Assembly: GCF_001514215.1 (NCBI RefSeq)
Contig: NZ_KQ948858.1
Coordinates: 1 to 64,000, forward strand
Length of the DNA: 64,000 nt
Source of the DNA: Streptomyces bungoensis
GTDB taxonomy: Bacteria; Actinomycetota; Actinomycetes; Streptomycetales; Streptomycetaceae
Direction of reading: 5' to 3'
Shown: positions 1-8,219 of the stretch, in pieces
Position numbering within the stretch: position 1 is the stretch's first letter
Layout: each line of letters begins with the position of its first letter
The notes under the pieces: model-generated
The model's input: only the letters and a program-made list of their open reading frames with translations
What the model was told of the DNA's origin: nothing
The model's database searches: none
Made by a program: the position numbers and the translations under genes

Positions 1-2
1 AG

Positions 3-1496
3 GCCCAGGAAGCGATCGACCTGTACAAGAAGGCCACACACGCATCCGAGCAGGCGAAAGAGGCCTACAACAAACGCGTCGTGGCCTATGACGTGGCCCT
101 CATGTCCCCCGACAAGGATCCCGGTCCACGTCCCGGAGACTTCCACGATCCCGCCACAGCCGACTTCGAGCACGCCCGGGAAGTCCTGGAGGCAGCCCGC
201 AGACAGCGCGACACCGCCGCGGGTATCGCCTCCGACGCCGTTCAGACCGCCCTGGCCCACGCACCCGCCGAACCACCCCCACTGACCCAACTGAAGGTGG
301 ACGCGGTCGACGGCTACAACGCCTTCAACACCGAGGCCGTTCACTTCGGCGCAGGTGTCGTCAAAGGCACGGCGGGCCTGTACGCCATGGTCCGCGGCGC
401 CAACCCCCTCGACCCCTACAACCTCACCCACCCCGCCGAAGCCCTGCAACACCAGGCCATGACCCTGGCCGGCCTGGTCTCCAGCGCCACACACCCCGAA
501 CGCACGCTCAAGACCACCCTCCAGGAGTTCATCGAAGACCCGGCCGAGTTCGGTGGCCGCCTCGCACCCCAGGTACTGCTGACCGACGGAGTGGGCCTGG
601 AAGCGGGCGGAATACGGGCAGCGGCGGCCCGGGAGGGCATGGAAAGCGGCGCCAGGAGCGTGGCCGCCCGCGGCGCGCGGTACGGGGACGACCTTGCCGG
701 CGACGCCGTCCACGCGGACTCGCTGGACCCGGACGCGGCCCGAAGCTTTCTGGACGACCAGTATCCGGAACTCAAGGACCTCAACGTCCCTCATTCGGGG
801 AGCGCTGAGAGCGGCTTCAACTACACTCCGCAACTCTCGGATGACGTATGGCGCAAGCTGGATGTCGAGCAGAAACACCAGGTGGGCGCCGCCGAACTCA
901 GCGACGGCGCCGTTTCCTTCCCGGATGCAGAAGCCGCGACGGCGTACGGCCGGGAACATTGGGACAACTATGCGGAAAACCTGCCGCAATCCCAACAGCA
1001 GGCAGTTCGGGACTACACTGATGAACCCCTGATACCAGGGAAGGCAGGATCAGTTACATACAAGGAGATGAACGGTTACCTTCGAGGAAATGCAGAGTTC
1101 GGCACTCCTGAAGTGCTTCAGAGCATCCGGGAAGTAGACCGAGCACTGGCCGGAAATCCGCTGCCGCAGGACGTCATGGTGGTCCGAGGGACGAACATGG
1201 GTCATGTGGAATACGATTACCCGGAACAACTGGAAGGCAGAACCCTGCACGATGGCGCCTACACCTCGACCTCGCTGGGCAACCACCCGGTGGCCAGTTT
1301 CGCCGGAAAGGATGCGGTGCTCCATCTAAGGGTTCCCGAAGGGACGCCTGCACTGTGGGTCGAGAAGGTCGGAAACTTCGGCGCAGATGAGCGGGAACTC
1401 CTCCTTGGGCGCGGAATGAGTTACAAGGTGACGCGTTCCTTCATGGACGACAAAGGCCAGATCCAGATCTATGGTGAAGTGCTTCCGGTTCGGTAG
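3..1496 (+). CDS. Polymorphic toxin, C-terminal ADP-ribosyltransferase domain (5' end outside window)
   Basis: The reading frame is open from the first complete codon at position 3, so the N-terminus lies outside the window. The first ~250 visible residues are an alanine-rich, partly helical linker of the kind found before toxin tips; no signal peptide can be judged. The C-terminal ~150 residues carry the R-S-E signature of arginine-specific ADP-ribosyltransferases: Arg in MVVRGT (codon at 1185), YTSTS (around 1260-1272), and the E-x-E pair in ADERELLLG (Glu codons at 1389 and 1395). Such domains move ADP-ribose from NAD+ onto arginine of a target protein. From about position 780 the DNA is less GC-rich than the upstream part, as expected when a toxin tip is exchanged. 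The next gene starts 15 bp downstream and encodes the reversing activity. The domain call rests on motifs; the target and delivery route are unknown. Confidence 0.75.
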   Translation, partial: AQEAIDLYKKATHASEQAKEAYNKRVVAYDVALMSPDKDPGPRPGDFHDPATADFEHAREVLEAARRQRDTAAGIASDAVQTALAHAPAEPPPLTQLKVDAVDGYNAFNTEAVHFGAGVVKGTAGLYAMVRGANPLDPYNLTHPAEALQHQAMTLAGLVSSATHPERTLKTTLQEFIEDPAEFGGRLAPQVLLTDGVGLEAGGIRAAAAREGMESGARSVAARGARYGDDLAGDAVHADSLDPDAARSFLDDQYPELKDLNVPHSGSAESGFNYTPQLSDDVWRKLDVEQKHQVGAAELSDGAVSFPDAEAATAYGREHWDNYAENLPQSQQQAVRDYTDEPLIPGKAGSVTYKEMNGYLRGNAEFGTPEVLQSIREVDRALAGNPLPQDVMVVRGTNMGHVEYDYPEQLEGRTLHDGAYTSTSLGNHPVASFAGKDAVLHLRVPEGTPALWVEKVGNFGADERELLLGRGMSYKVTRSFMDDKGQIQIYGEVLPVR

Positions 1497-1511
1497 CAGG
1501 GACGGATGTAG

Positions 1512-3005
1512 ATGAATCCCGAGAAGAAGAATCCTCGGCTCGAGGCGGACGCGGGTTTCATCCTGCTACCCGGAGGCCCGGCGAGCTACGCCCGGCATAC
1601 CGGTCGGTCGATTCAGTACCTGTCGGTGGCCGACAGCCATGGCCAGGTGATCGGCTACGTCTGGGCCAACGATGACGACGATGCCGCCGGGGTGAGAGTC
1701 CGCAGGGCTGCCGGTCCTCCGGCATTCAATGAGTTCGGGATATGGGGAAGGCGGCTGAGTGATGCCAAGGCGCGCGGCCTGGCGCCGTCCGCCGCACTGG
1801 CCGAGCTGATCCGCGACTCGCCCTTCGTCGACACGAGTCATGTCGTGCCCGGCTCCCTCACCCACGCCTCCAGCCTCGTCGTGGTCGACGAGCTGGCCGG
1901 GCGGGAGTGGTTCAGGGACCGCGTGAAGGCCGGAGCGAGGGGCGCGCTGTACGGCCTCGCGATCGGGGATGCCCTGGGGTATCCGACGGAATTCCTGAAC
2001 ATGGAGCAGATCCGCGCTCGATTCGGCCCCTGGCGGGAGTTGGCCCTGCGAGTCTCCTCCGGCGTCGCACAGGTCACCGACGACACCCAGATGACGCTGG
2101 CAGTCGCGGAGGCACTGGCGGAGGTCACCGGGCAGGGCCCTGCCTCGGTCACGCCCGCCACCGCCGAACCCGCCCTGCGGAGGCACTTCGTCACCTGGCT
2201 GCGCTCCCCCGACAACAACCGAGCCCCCGGCCGGACGTGTCTGGACGCGTGTGCCGCGCTGGAGCGCGGGATCCCGTGGCAGGAGGCGAGCGTTCTGGGT
2301 TCCAAGGGGTGCGGTGCCAACATGCGCGTGGCTCCCGTCGGGCTGGTCCCGGGTCTCACCGCGGAACAACGCGCCGGGGTCGCCCAGTTGCAGGCGGCAC
2401 TGACGCATGGTCATCCGACAGCGCTCGCGGCGAGCGATCTCACGGCCCACGCGGTGTGGCTGCTCACGCACAACTGCCATCCCGCCGAACTCCTGCCGCA
2501 ACTCCGCCACTACGCCGAGCAGTCTCGGACGACGTACTGCACCGAGTGGCTCGGAGACCTGGCGGGCAGGGCAGGCGCCGCGGACCCCGCCGCCTTCATC
2601 TCCTACGGCTGGGACGAATGCCTGCGCGCACTCGACTCGGTGGCCGCAGCGCTGGATGCTCCGGACCCTGACCGCGATCCCTGCGAGGTCGTCGGCGCCG
2701 GCTGGATCGCGGAGGAGGCCCTCGCGGCCGGCCTGTACTGCTTCCTGCTCTTTCCCGACGACGGAGTCACCGCGGTACGGCGCGGCGCCTACTCCTCCGG
2801 CGACTCCGACTCGATCGCCGCCCTGGCCGGCGCTTTCGCGGGGGCGTGGATCGGGGCCCGGGCCTGGCCGGGCGACTGGGTCATGGCACTGGAATACCGG
2901 GACCGGATGCGTGTCCTGGGCTTCCCTTGGGACGAGGGAACGACACGCGGGGGCGCGCGGCCCGCTGACACCCGGGGACGGCGAAGGCCGCGTGGTGAGT
3001 CCTGA
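1512..3005 (+). CDS. ADP-ribosylglycohydrolase family protein, probable immunity protein to the upstream toxin
   Basis: 497 residues. Residues ~140-480 form an ADP-ribosylglycohydrolase (DraG/ARH) domain: GALYGLAIGDALGYPTEF opens it, TDDTQM (around residue 190) and SGDSDS (around residue 430) supply the acidic residues that bind two metal ions in this family. ARH/DraG enzymes remove ADP-ribose from arginine. The first ~140 residues are an extra domain that I do not recognise. The ATG at 1512 follows GCAGGGACGG and lies 15 bp after the toxin stop, so both are probably on one message. In Serratia, the Tre1 toxin is neutralised by Tri1, an ADP-ribosylglycohydrolase with an N-terminal extension that also blocks the toxin active site; the arrangement here suggests the same logic. 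Immunity is inferred from context; the enzyme family call is strong. Confidence 0.82.
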   Translation: MNPEKKNPRLEADAGFILLPGGPASYARHTGRSIQYLSVADSHGQVIGYVWANDDDDAAGVRVRRAAGPPAFNEFGIWGRRLSDAKARGLAPSAALAELIRDSPFVDTSHVVPGSLTHASSLVVVDELAGREWFRDRVKAGARGALYGLAIGDALGYPTEFLNMEQIRARFGPWRELALRVSSGVAQVTDDTQMTLAVAEALAEVTGQGPASVTPATAEPALRRHFVTWLRSPDNNRAPGRTCLDACAALERGIPWQEASVLGSKGCGANMRVAPVGLVPGLTAEQRAGVAQLQAALTHGHPTALAASDLTAHAVWLLTHNCHPAELLPQLRHYAEQSRTTYCTEWLGDLAGRAGAADPAAFISYGWDECLRALDSVAAALDAPDPDRDPCEVVGAGWIAEEALAAGLYCFLLFPDDGVTAVRRGAYSSGDSDSIAALAGAFAGAWIGARAWPGDWVMALEYRDRMRVLGFPWDEGTTRGGARPADTRGRRRPRGES

Positions 3006-3663
3006 GCAGCGAGCGCTGGCGTGGCTGAACGCCACCTACGGCGGGCTGGTCGAACTGGCGGCGCCGCACCCGGTGCATGAGACCTCCACGGCCTGGTTGC
3101 TGGCCTGCCGGACTCGTCCGCAGCCGGGTTATCCGCGTACGCCGATGCTTGCGGCCTCGGTCGCCGTGCCCAAGCACGGTGGTCACCCGTTCCACCCGGC
3201 CCCGAGCGCACCCCTCGATGACCCGGGACACAGCGCCGAGCGACAGGCCCGGAGGATCAACGCCCGCGGCTGCCTCGTGGCCCTGCATTCCGCGATCGAC
3301 GGCAGCCCGTCGGTTCCCCTGCCCTGGCGTCCCTCGGACGAGGCCCCGGGCTGGTGGGCCCGGCTGCTCCGTCGTTACTTCTCCCGGTTCACACCCGTCG
3401 GCGTGGACAGTTGGGACGATGTGGTCCGCGCCGTCTCCGAGCCTGGTCCGGACACGCGCGGCCTGGTCTGGGTGCGACGCGGGATCGGCGGCCAGGAGGC
3501 GACCGGCAACCTGGTCTACGCCCACAACAACAAGGGCCGGGTGGTCTTCCTGGACGGCCTCACCTCGTCACTCGCCCGGCTCGACGCGTCGCTCGTGCGC
3601 GAGCTGGTGCTCGTCCGGGCACTGCCCGTCGAGGCGGGCGGGCGGTCGACGCAGGCTCGGTGA
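2992..3663 (+). CDS. YrhB/Imm35-like protein with papain-fold-like C-terminus
   Basis: 223 residues from the GTG at 2992; a second GTG at 2995 is equally possible. It overlaps the end of the glycohydrolase gene by 14 nt, so translation is probably coupled. The N-terminal ~80 residues (SPEQRALAWLNATYGGLVE onward) resemble YrhB/Imm35-type small immunity domains. The C-terminal part has the layout of the papain-fold toxin domain (LVYAHNNKGRVVFLDG, the usual GHxxNxVN...GRVxFLDGQ segment), but the catalytic His position reads Asn (GNLVYAH) and no convincing catalytic Cys context is visible, so it is probably not an active protease or deamidase. It may be an accessory or second immunity gene of the same locus. 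The domain assignments come from remembered patterns and are moderate. Confidence 0.6.
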   Translation: MVSPEQRALAWLNATYGGLVELAAPHPVHETSTAWLLACRTRPQPGYPRTPMLAASVAVPKHGGHPFHPAPSAPLDDPGHSAERQARRINARGCLVALHSAIDGSPSVPLPWRPSDEAPGWWARLLRRYFSRFTPVGVDSWDDVVRAVSEPGPDTRGLVWVRRGIGGQEATGNLVYAHNNKGRVVFLDGLTSSLARLDASLVRELVLVRALPVEAGGRSTQAR

Positions 3664-3675
3664 GCGCCAGGTGGC

Positions 3676-4347
3676 TCAGAGGTCGCGGGTGGTGAGGCGG
3701 TTGCCGGCTTCGTCAAGGAGGATGAGGTTCCAGGCGTTGGCGTTGTCGCCGTCGTCGCCGTCCCACCAGGTGGCGAAGGTGTCGGCCAGGCGTTTCACCT
3801 GGGGCTCCGGGGTCCTGCCGGTGTAGGTGGTGGTGAGCTCGACGTCGTAGTCGCGGGCGCCGAGGTGGACGAGGACGGTGCGGTCGGCGTGGCCGGCGGG
3901 TCGCCTGTCGCCGTGTGTGGCCGCCCAGGAGCGGAAGCGGGGCAGCAGGTCGGGGGCGGGCTCGCGGCGCGTCACCTGGTGGGCCGGCGGGTGCCGGTCC
4001 TCGCCCGTTCCCACGCCCTGCTTGCAGCCCAGTACCCAGGCCCCGCGGTCCTTCTCGACCACGGCCCGCGGCTGTGCCGTGAGGGACCGGCGGACGCAGC
4101 CTCCCCACACCACCTCGCGGACGGAGCTCCCCTTGCCGCCGTCCGCGAAGATGCGCTTGCCGGCCCGCCATCCGGCGTCGTAGGCCGCCTCGGTGCCGTG
4201 CTCGGTGGTGGCCGCCGATGCGGACGACGTGGCCCGCTGCGCGTCGGCGCCGTCGTCGCCGCCTGTGCCGCAGGACGCGGTGGCCAGGGCCAGCAGGGCC
4301 GTCGCGACCGTGAGCCCGGCCTGCCGTGTCTGTGCGGATGCGCGCAT
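3676..4347 (-). CDS. Putative secreted lipoprotein
   Basis: 223 residues. The N-terminus has a hydrophobic stretch and a lipobox LATASC with Cys26, so the mature protein should be lipid-anchored outside the membrane. A Ser/Ala/Thr-rich spacer follows to about residue 50, then a ~170-residue domain with three cysteines (WGGC, LGCKQ) and a C-terminal FATWWDGDDGDNANAW segment. I do not recognise a family. It is transcribed towards the YrhB-like gene, with stop codons 13 bp apart, and its start faces the truncated protease gene at 4530. Confidence 0.7.
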   Translation of the reverse strand: MRASAQTRQAGLTVATALLALATASCGTGGDDGADAQRATSSASAATTEHGTEAAYDAGWRAGKRIFADGGKGSSVREVVWGGCVRRSLTAQPRAVVEKDRGAWVLGCKQGVGTGEDRHPPAHQVTRREPAPDLLPRFRSWAATHGDRRPAGHADRTVLVHLGARDYDVELTTTYTGRTPEPQVKRLADTFATWWDGDDGDNANAWNLILLDEAGNRLTTRDL

Positions 4348-4529
4348 GCCCCGTTTCCTCTCTCGCTGCCCTCGGTGGTCCGACCGCTCGACCGGTTAGA
4401 GGGGCATTGCGAGCCTTTGGTTGCCTCATGGAATCGCCTTTACGTTCGAGGCCGGGTGTGGGTAGGGTCCTCGATCGCACGACCGGGCCCCTGACCAGGG
4501 CCCGCGACACATCTGAACAAGGGGGAACC

Positions 4530-5246
4530 TTGAGGCTGAGACAAAGCCTGGCCGCCGCCACCGCGATAGCGGCCACCTTCATCTCCACGTCCGCGTGGGC
4601 CGATACCGCCACGCCCGCACCGACGGGTGCGTCTCCCAGCAGTTCGTCGCTCGGCGCCCCGCCGTCCGCCACTCCTGCGGGGACGGGGACGACCGCCCCG
4701 CCGGTTTCCGCTTCCGGCTCGCCGGACACGCCGGAGGCATCTCCGACGCCCAGTACCTCGCCGAGCGCCAGTGCCGGTGCCACTCCGGACGGGACGGCGC
4801 TGGCCAGGGAGATGGAAAGGTTCTGGACACCTGAGCGCATGGCGCAGGCCGTTCCGGTCCAGGAGGACCAGCCGCTGCCGGGGCAGACGGCCGGAGCACC
4901 TCGCGGCAGGGCCGTGGCGCGGACCTCGCCGTCGCACACCTTCGAGGGCATCAAGGAGGTGGGCACGTTCTTCTGGCAGGACAGCGACCTGAGGTACCGG
5001 TTCTGCGCCGGGACCGTCGTCCCCTCACCGGGCAAGGACCTCGTGCTGACCGCCGCGCACTGCTTCGACAGCACCGATCAGACCAAGAAGCTGGTGTTCG
5101 TGCCCAAGCACCACCAGGCCGACCCCAAACCGTACGGGCTCTTCCCCATCGACGTCGGGCAGATCTACGCCGACCCGCGCTACCTGCGCAAGGGCGCGGG
5201 TTCTGGGCAACACCGGTGCGCTGACGAAGGCGGCGGGTTTCCTTGA
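4530..5246 (+). pseudogene. 5' part of a secreted trypsin-like serine protease, cut by a rearrangement
   Basis: Starts at TTG 4530 with GGGGGAAC just upstream; an earlier in-frame ATG exists but would remove the obvious signal peptide from the N-terminus. Residues 1-28 are a signal peptide (cut near AWA-DT), then a ~90-residue Pro/Thr/Ser/Ala-rich spacer, then the first part of a chymotrypsin fold with the catalytic His in TAAHC. The normal continuation carrying the catalytic Asp and Ser is absent. After YADPRYLRKGAG (about position 5197) the frame reads nonsense and stops at 5246, while from 5198-5200 another frame encodes a DUF5753 regulator fragment. A non-functional remnant made by deletion or recombination is the simplest reading. 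Confidence 0.8.
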
Positions 5247-5826
5247 GCGCCATCCGGGGCTGGCTTCCTGGTTCCGGCGGTGGGCCGGGCTGGAGCAACT
5301 GGCGATCAAGCTCTACACGTACGAGTGCCGGATGATCCCGGGGCTGTTGCAGCCCGAGGCGTACGCACGGCAGCTCTTCGTCGACGAACTTCCACCGCTG
5401 ACCGACGAGCAGATCGAAGCCAACTGGGTCGCCCGAGCGGAACGTCAGCGGTTACTGCAGGAGCGGTCGAACACCGCCTTCAGTTTCATCATCGAGGAGC
5501 ACATGCTGCTGCGGTGCACCGGGGGCACGGCGGTCATGCGTGGGACCATCGATCACCTGCTGGAGATCACGCACCTGCGAAACGTCGAGATCCAGATCAT
5601 GCCGCTGAAGAGGGAGTCGCACGCGGGCCTGCACGGTCCCATGCAGCTGCTGGAAACCCCGGAGCACAAGTGGTTCGCCTACATGGAAGCGCCGGAGTGC
5701 GGCCAGTTCGTCTCCGACCCAAAGGTCATCAGCGTGCTCAACGGCCGCTATGCCAGGATGCGTTCACAGGCTCTCTCGATTGACGACTCCGTGAGCCTGC
5801 TGGAACGGATGCGAGGAGAGTTATGA
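5200..5826 (+). pseudogene. 3' part of an XRE-family regulator (DUF5753 domain), N-terminal HTH missing
   Basis: From about 5200 the +1 frame reads VLGNTGALTKAAGFLE and continues through the diagnostic DUF5753 block YECRMIPGLLQPEAYAR to the stop at 5826. Complete proteins of this family have a ~70-residue XRE helix-turn-helix before this region; here that part has been replaced by the truncated protease. An internal ATG at 5332 could start a 164-residue protein lacking DNA-binding ability. The 3' end overlaps the DUF397 gene by ATGA, the usual arrangement of the intact XRE/DUF397 pair. Confidence 0.8.
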
Positions 5827-6005
5827 GCACCTCCGAACTGGCCTGGTTCAAGAGCAGCCACAGCAGCAGCGGCTCCGGCGACTGCGTCGAGGTCGCCCAC
5901 ACCCCCCGCACCGTCCACGTACGCGACTCCAAGGCCCAGGAAGGCCCCACGCTCGCCCTCTCCCCCACCGCCTGGGCCGATTTCCTCACGTACGCCGCCG
6001 GTTGA
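5823..6005 (+). CDS. DUF397 domain small protein
   Basis: 60 residues: LAWFKSSHSSSGSGDCVEVA, then VHVRDSK and a C-terminal WADFLTYAAG, which is the full DUF397 pattern. These small proteins are nearly always encoded right after XRE/DUF5753 regulators in Streptomyces (the bldB-abaA/whiJ-like class) and are thought to modulate that regulator. The ATG overlaps the preceding stop (ATGA). Its partner lacks the DNA-binding half, so this gene is probably an orphan or acts on a regulator encoded elsewhere. Confidence 0.88.
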   Translation: MSTSELAWFKSSHSSSGSGDCVEVAHTPRTVHVRDSKAQEGPTLALSPTAWADFLTYAAG

Positions 6006-6098
6006 ACCGCCCGGCCGGGCGCCCCGTACCAGTCACCGCGGGAGGCACCGTGCCGCCCGGAGGAGAGGTGCGCCATTTCCGGGGATGCGAGTCGGCAG

Positions 6099-7256
6099 GT
6101 GCCGGGGCTGGACGGGCTGCGCGGTCTGGCGGCTCTGTACGTCGTCCTCTTCCACTGCTGGCTCTACACCTTCCCGGGGTACCCCGACAGCAGGGCGCCG
6201 TGGTGGCTGGACGGGCTGATGTTCGGGCGGCTCGCCGTCGTGTTCTTCCTGGTGCTGTCCGGCTTCTCCCTCGCGATCTCCCCGGCGCGCCACGGCTGGC
6301 GGTCGGACGGTGTCGTCCGGTTCCTGCGCCGGCGTGCCTGGCGCATCCTGCCGCCCTACTGGGCCGCGCTCGTGATGAGCCTGGCCGTCTCCTGGTTCGT
6401 GGTGCCGGCCTCGCACTTCGGGCCGCCCACCGGCAAGACCCTTCTGGTGTACGGCCTCCTCGCCCAGGACACCCTCACCGCTCCCACGCCGAACGGCGCG
6501 TTCTGGTCGATCGGGGTGGAGGCCGAGCTCTATCTGCTCTTCCCCCTTCTGCTGTTCTTGCGACGACGGTGGGGCGCGGCGGTCCTGGTCGCCTGTGTGG
6601 CCCTGCCGGTGATCGCCGGGGCGTCTCCCGTCGAGGGCGCGAACCGGCTCGCTCCGCATCTCGCCCCCGTGTTCGCCGCGGGCGTGGCCGGTGCGGGGAT
6701 CGTCGTCGCGTCGGACCGGGTCCGGCGTCTGCCGTGGGCGTGGTTCGCCGTCCTGGCCGCTCTGCCCGTCCTGGCGCTCGGCCTCGTCCAGGGTTCCGTC
6801 TGGACGGTGGACCACTACTTCTGGGTGGACCTCGCCCTCGCACCCGCCATGACGATGCTGCTGGCCGCGGTCGCCACCGGCAGGCCCGCCCTTCTGGTGC
6901 GGCTGCTGACCGCGCGTCCCGTCCGGGGTCTCGGCGGCTTCTCGTACAGCCTCTACCTGATCCACCTGCCGATCGTGATGGCGGTCGTCCGCCGGGTGGC
7001 GCCGCGTTTCGTGGCGCCCGGCCTGCCCACGTTCTGGTTCACGCTGGCCGTGGCCCTGCCCGTCTCGGTGCTGGGGGCGTGGCTGTTCTCCCGGGTCTTC
7101 GAGCTGCCCTTCCAGCGGAACAGGTCCTGGACGTCGCTGACCGCCCTGCCGCCCGCCCGCTTCCGCCCGCGCCGGCGTGCCGGAGCGGGCGGGCGGCCCG
7201 ACGCTCAGCTCACTGCTTCGGGCACTCCTTCCACGCCAGGTGGTACACCGTGCTGA
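6099..7256 (+). CDS. Acyltransferase family 3 integral membrane protein
   Basis: 385 residues from the GTG at 6099. The opening PGLDGLRGLAALYVVLFHCW, with the His of the family's active-site motif, and PYWAALVMSL are typical of the acyltransferase-3 (OafA/NodX-like) family, followed by about ten hydrophobic segments and a basic C-terminus. These enzymes O-acetylate or succinylate surface sugars, peptidoglycan or natural products from the cytoplasmic side. The start is uncertain: the GTG has little upstream SD, whereas GGAGGAGAGG at 6059-6068 lies a good distance before an ATT codon at 6075 in the same frame. The 3' end overlaps the convergent DUF4360 gene by 47 bp. The substrate cannot be told. 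Confidence 0.85.
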   Translation: MPGLDGLRGLAALYVVLFHCWLYTFPGYPDSRAPWWLDGLMFGRLAVVFFLVLSGFSLAISPARHGWRSDGVVRFLRRRAWRILPPYWAALVMSLAVSWFVVPASHFGPPTGKTLLVYGLLAQDTLTAPTPNGAFWSIGVEAELYLLFPLLLFLRRRWGAAVLVACVALPVIAGASPVEGANRLAPHLAPVFAAGVAGAGIVVASDRVRRLPWAWFAVLAALPVLALGLVQGSVWTVDHYFWVDLALAPAMTMLLAAVATGRPALLVRLLTARPVRGLGGFSYSLYLIHLPIVMAVVRRVAPRFVAPGLPTFWFTLAVALPVSVLGAWLFSRVFELPFQRNRSWTSLTALPPARFRPRRRAGAGGRPDAQLTASGTPSTPGGTPC

Positions 7257-7860
7257 TGTCGCCGTCGGTCGAGTCCATGGTCATGAAGCTGACCTTGCCG
7301 GGGGCGGAGGTCCCCGCGCTCACTCTCAGCTCGGTGTTGATGTTGAAGTTGCGCAGGACCCCGCAGGGGGACCACACGAGCTGGGCCCAGTCGGTGCTGT
7401 CGGTGGCCTGCCAGTCGTCGTTGTAGGGACCGTTGAACGGGTGGGTCCTGGGCACGGTCTGGGAGGAGCCCTGGAAGTAGTACGAGGCCTTCTGGGTGCC
7501 GGTGGCGCCGGGCTGGAGGGAGAGGAAGCCCCGGTAGTCGGCGCTGGCGATCGCGTAGGTGAAGCCCTGGGGCACGTGCACGACCAGGTTGAGCTGGCAG
7601 TTCTTGCGGAAGGCCGTGGGGTCGGAGTTGCCGCCGGCCTGCGCGAGGTAGGCGCTGTAGGTGACGGTGAAGGCCGTGTTGTCCGGGGAGACGGCCACCG
7701 CCGCCGTGCCCTGGGGGCAGCCCGAGCCGTTCACCGTGGCCACGTCGATGACGATCTTGTCCGGGGGCGGGTCGTCGAAGACGGGGGAAGAGGCCTGGGC
7801 GGGTAGCGCGGTGGTGAGGAGAGCGGCTACCGCGCCGCTCAGGACGAGTCCACCAGCCAT
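7210..7860 (-). CDS. Secreted DUF4360 domain protein
   Basis: 216 residues, ATG preceded by AGGGAGAA. A signal peptide (cut near PAQA-SS) is followed by a ~190-residue domain with the DUF4360 pattern: NGSGCPQGTAAVAVSPDNTA near the start, KNCQL, and WKECPK at the end, giving four or more cysteines that probably form disulfides. DUF4360 proteins are small secreted proteins of unknown function, common in actinomycetes and fungi. No partner gene is evident; it faces the acyltransferase gene and overlaps its 3' end. Confidence 0.85.
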   Translation of the reverse strand: MAGGLVLSGAVAALLTTALPAQASSPVFDDPPPDKIVIDVATVNGSGCPQGTAAVAVSPDNTAFTVTYSAYLAQAGGNSDPTAFRKNCQLNLVVHVPQGFTYAIASADYRGFLSLQPGATGTQKASYYFQGSSQTVPRTHPFNGPYNDDWQATDSTDWAQLVWSPCGVLRNFNINTELRVSAGTSAPGKVSFMTMDSTDGDISTVYHLAWKECPKQ

Positions 7861-8219
7861 CGTTTCTCCCTGATAGTGGAGTGGGGGGTGACGGCCTCCG
7901 CCGTCCGCCGGACCGCGTGGAGTCTGTGCGGAAGTTGTGAAGGGCGGGAGGCGAGGGAATCGTAGGAACGCCCGCTCCGGGCCGGGAGACCGAACTCCGG
8001 CCATTCACACCGGGGTTTTCACGGCGTCAGGACGGCGCCACGGATCAGGGGTGGATCATCCGGTACGCGGGAATGCTGCGCATTTAGGGCGAATACTCCG
8101 GACACGAGTGATTTCCTCTGTCTTCACCGAGCCGTTACTCTCCCGTACCGACGGCTCCGGTACCACCCGTACCGGGTAACCCACCCGCACCCCCGTAAGA
8201 TCGCCCGGGAGGATCCACC
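7861..8219. other. Divergent intergenic region between DUF4360 and GH35 genes
   Basis: 359 bp without a plausible gene. It should hold the promoters of both flanking genes, which diverge from it. The stretch near 8060-8150 is locally AT-richer (GCGCATTTAGGGCGAATACT), but I see no clear -35/-10 pair and no strong operator palindrome. Confidence 0.5.
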
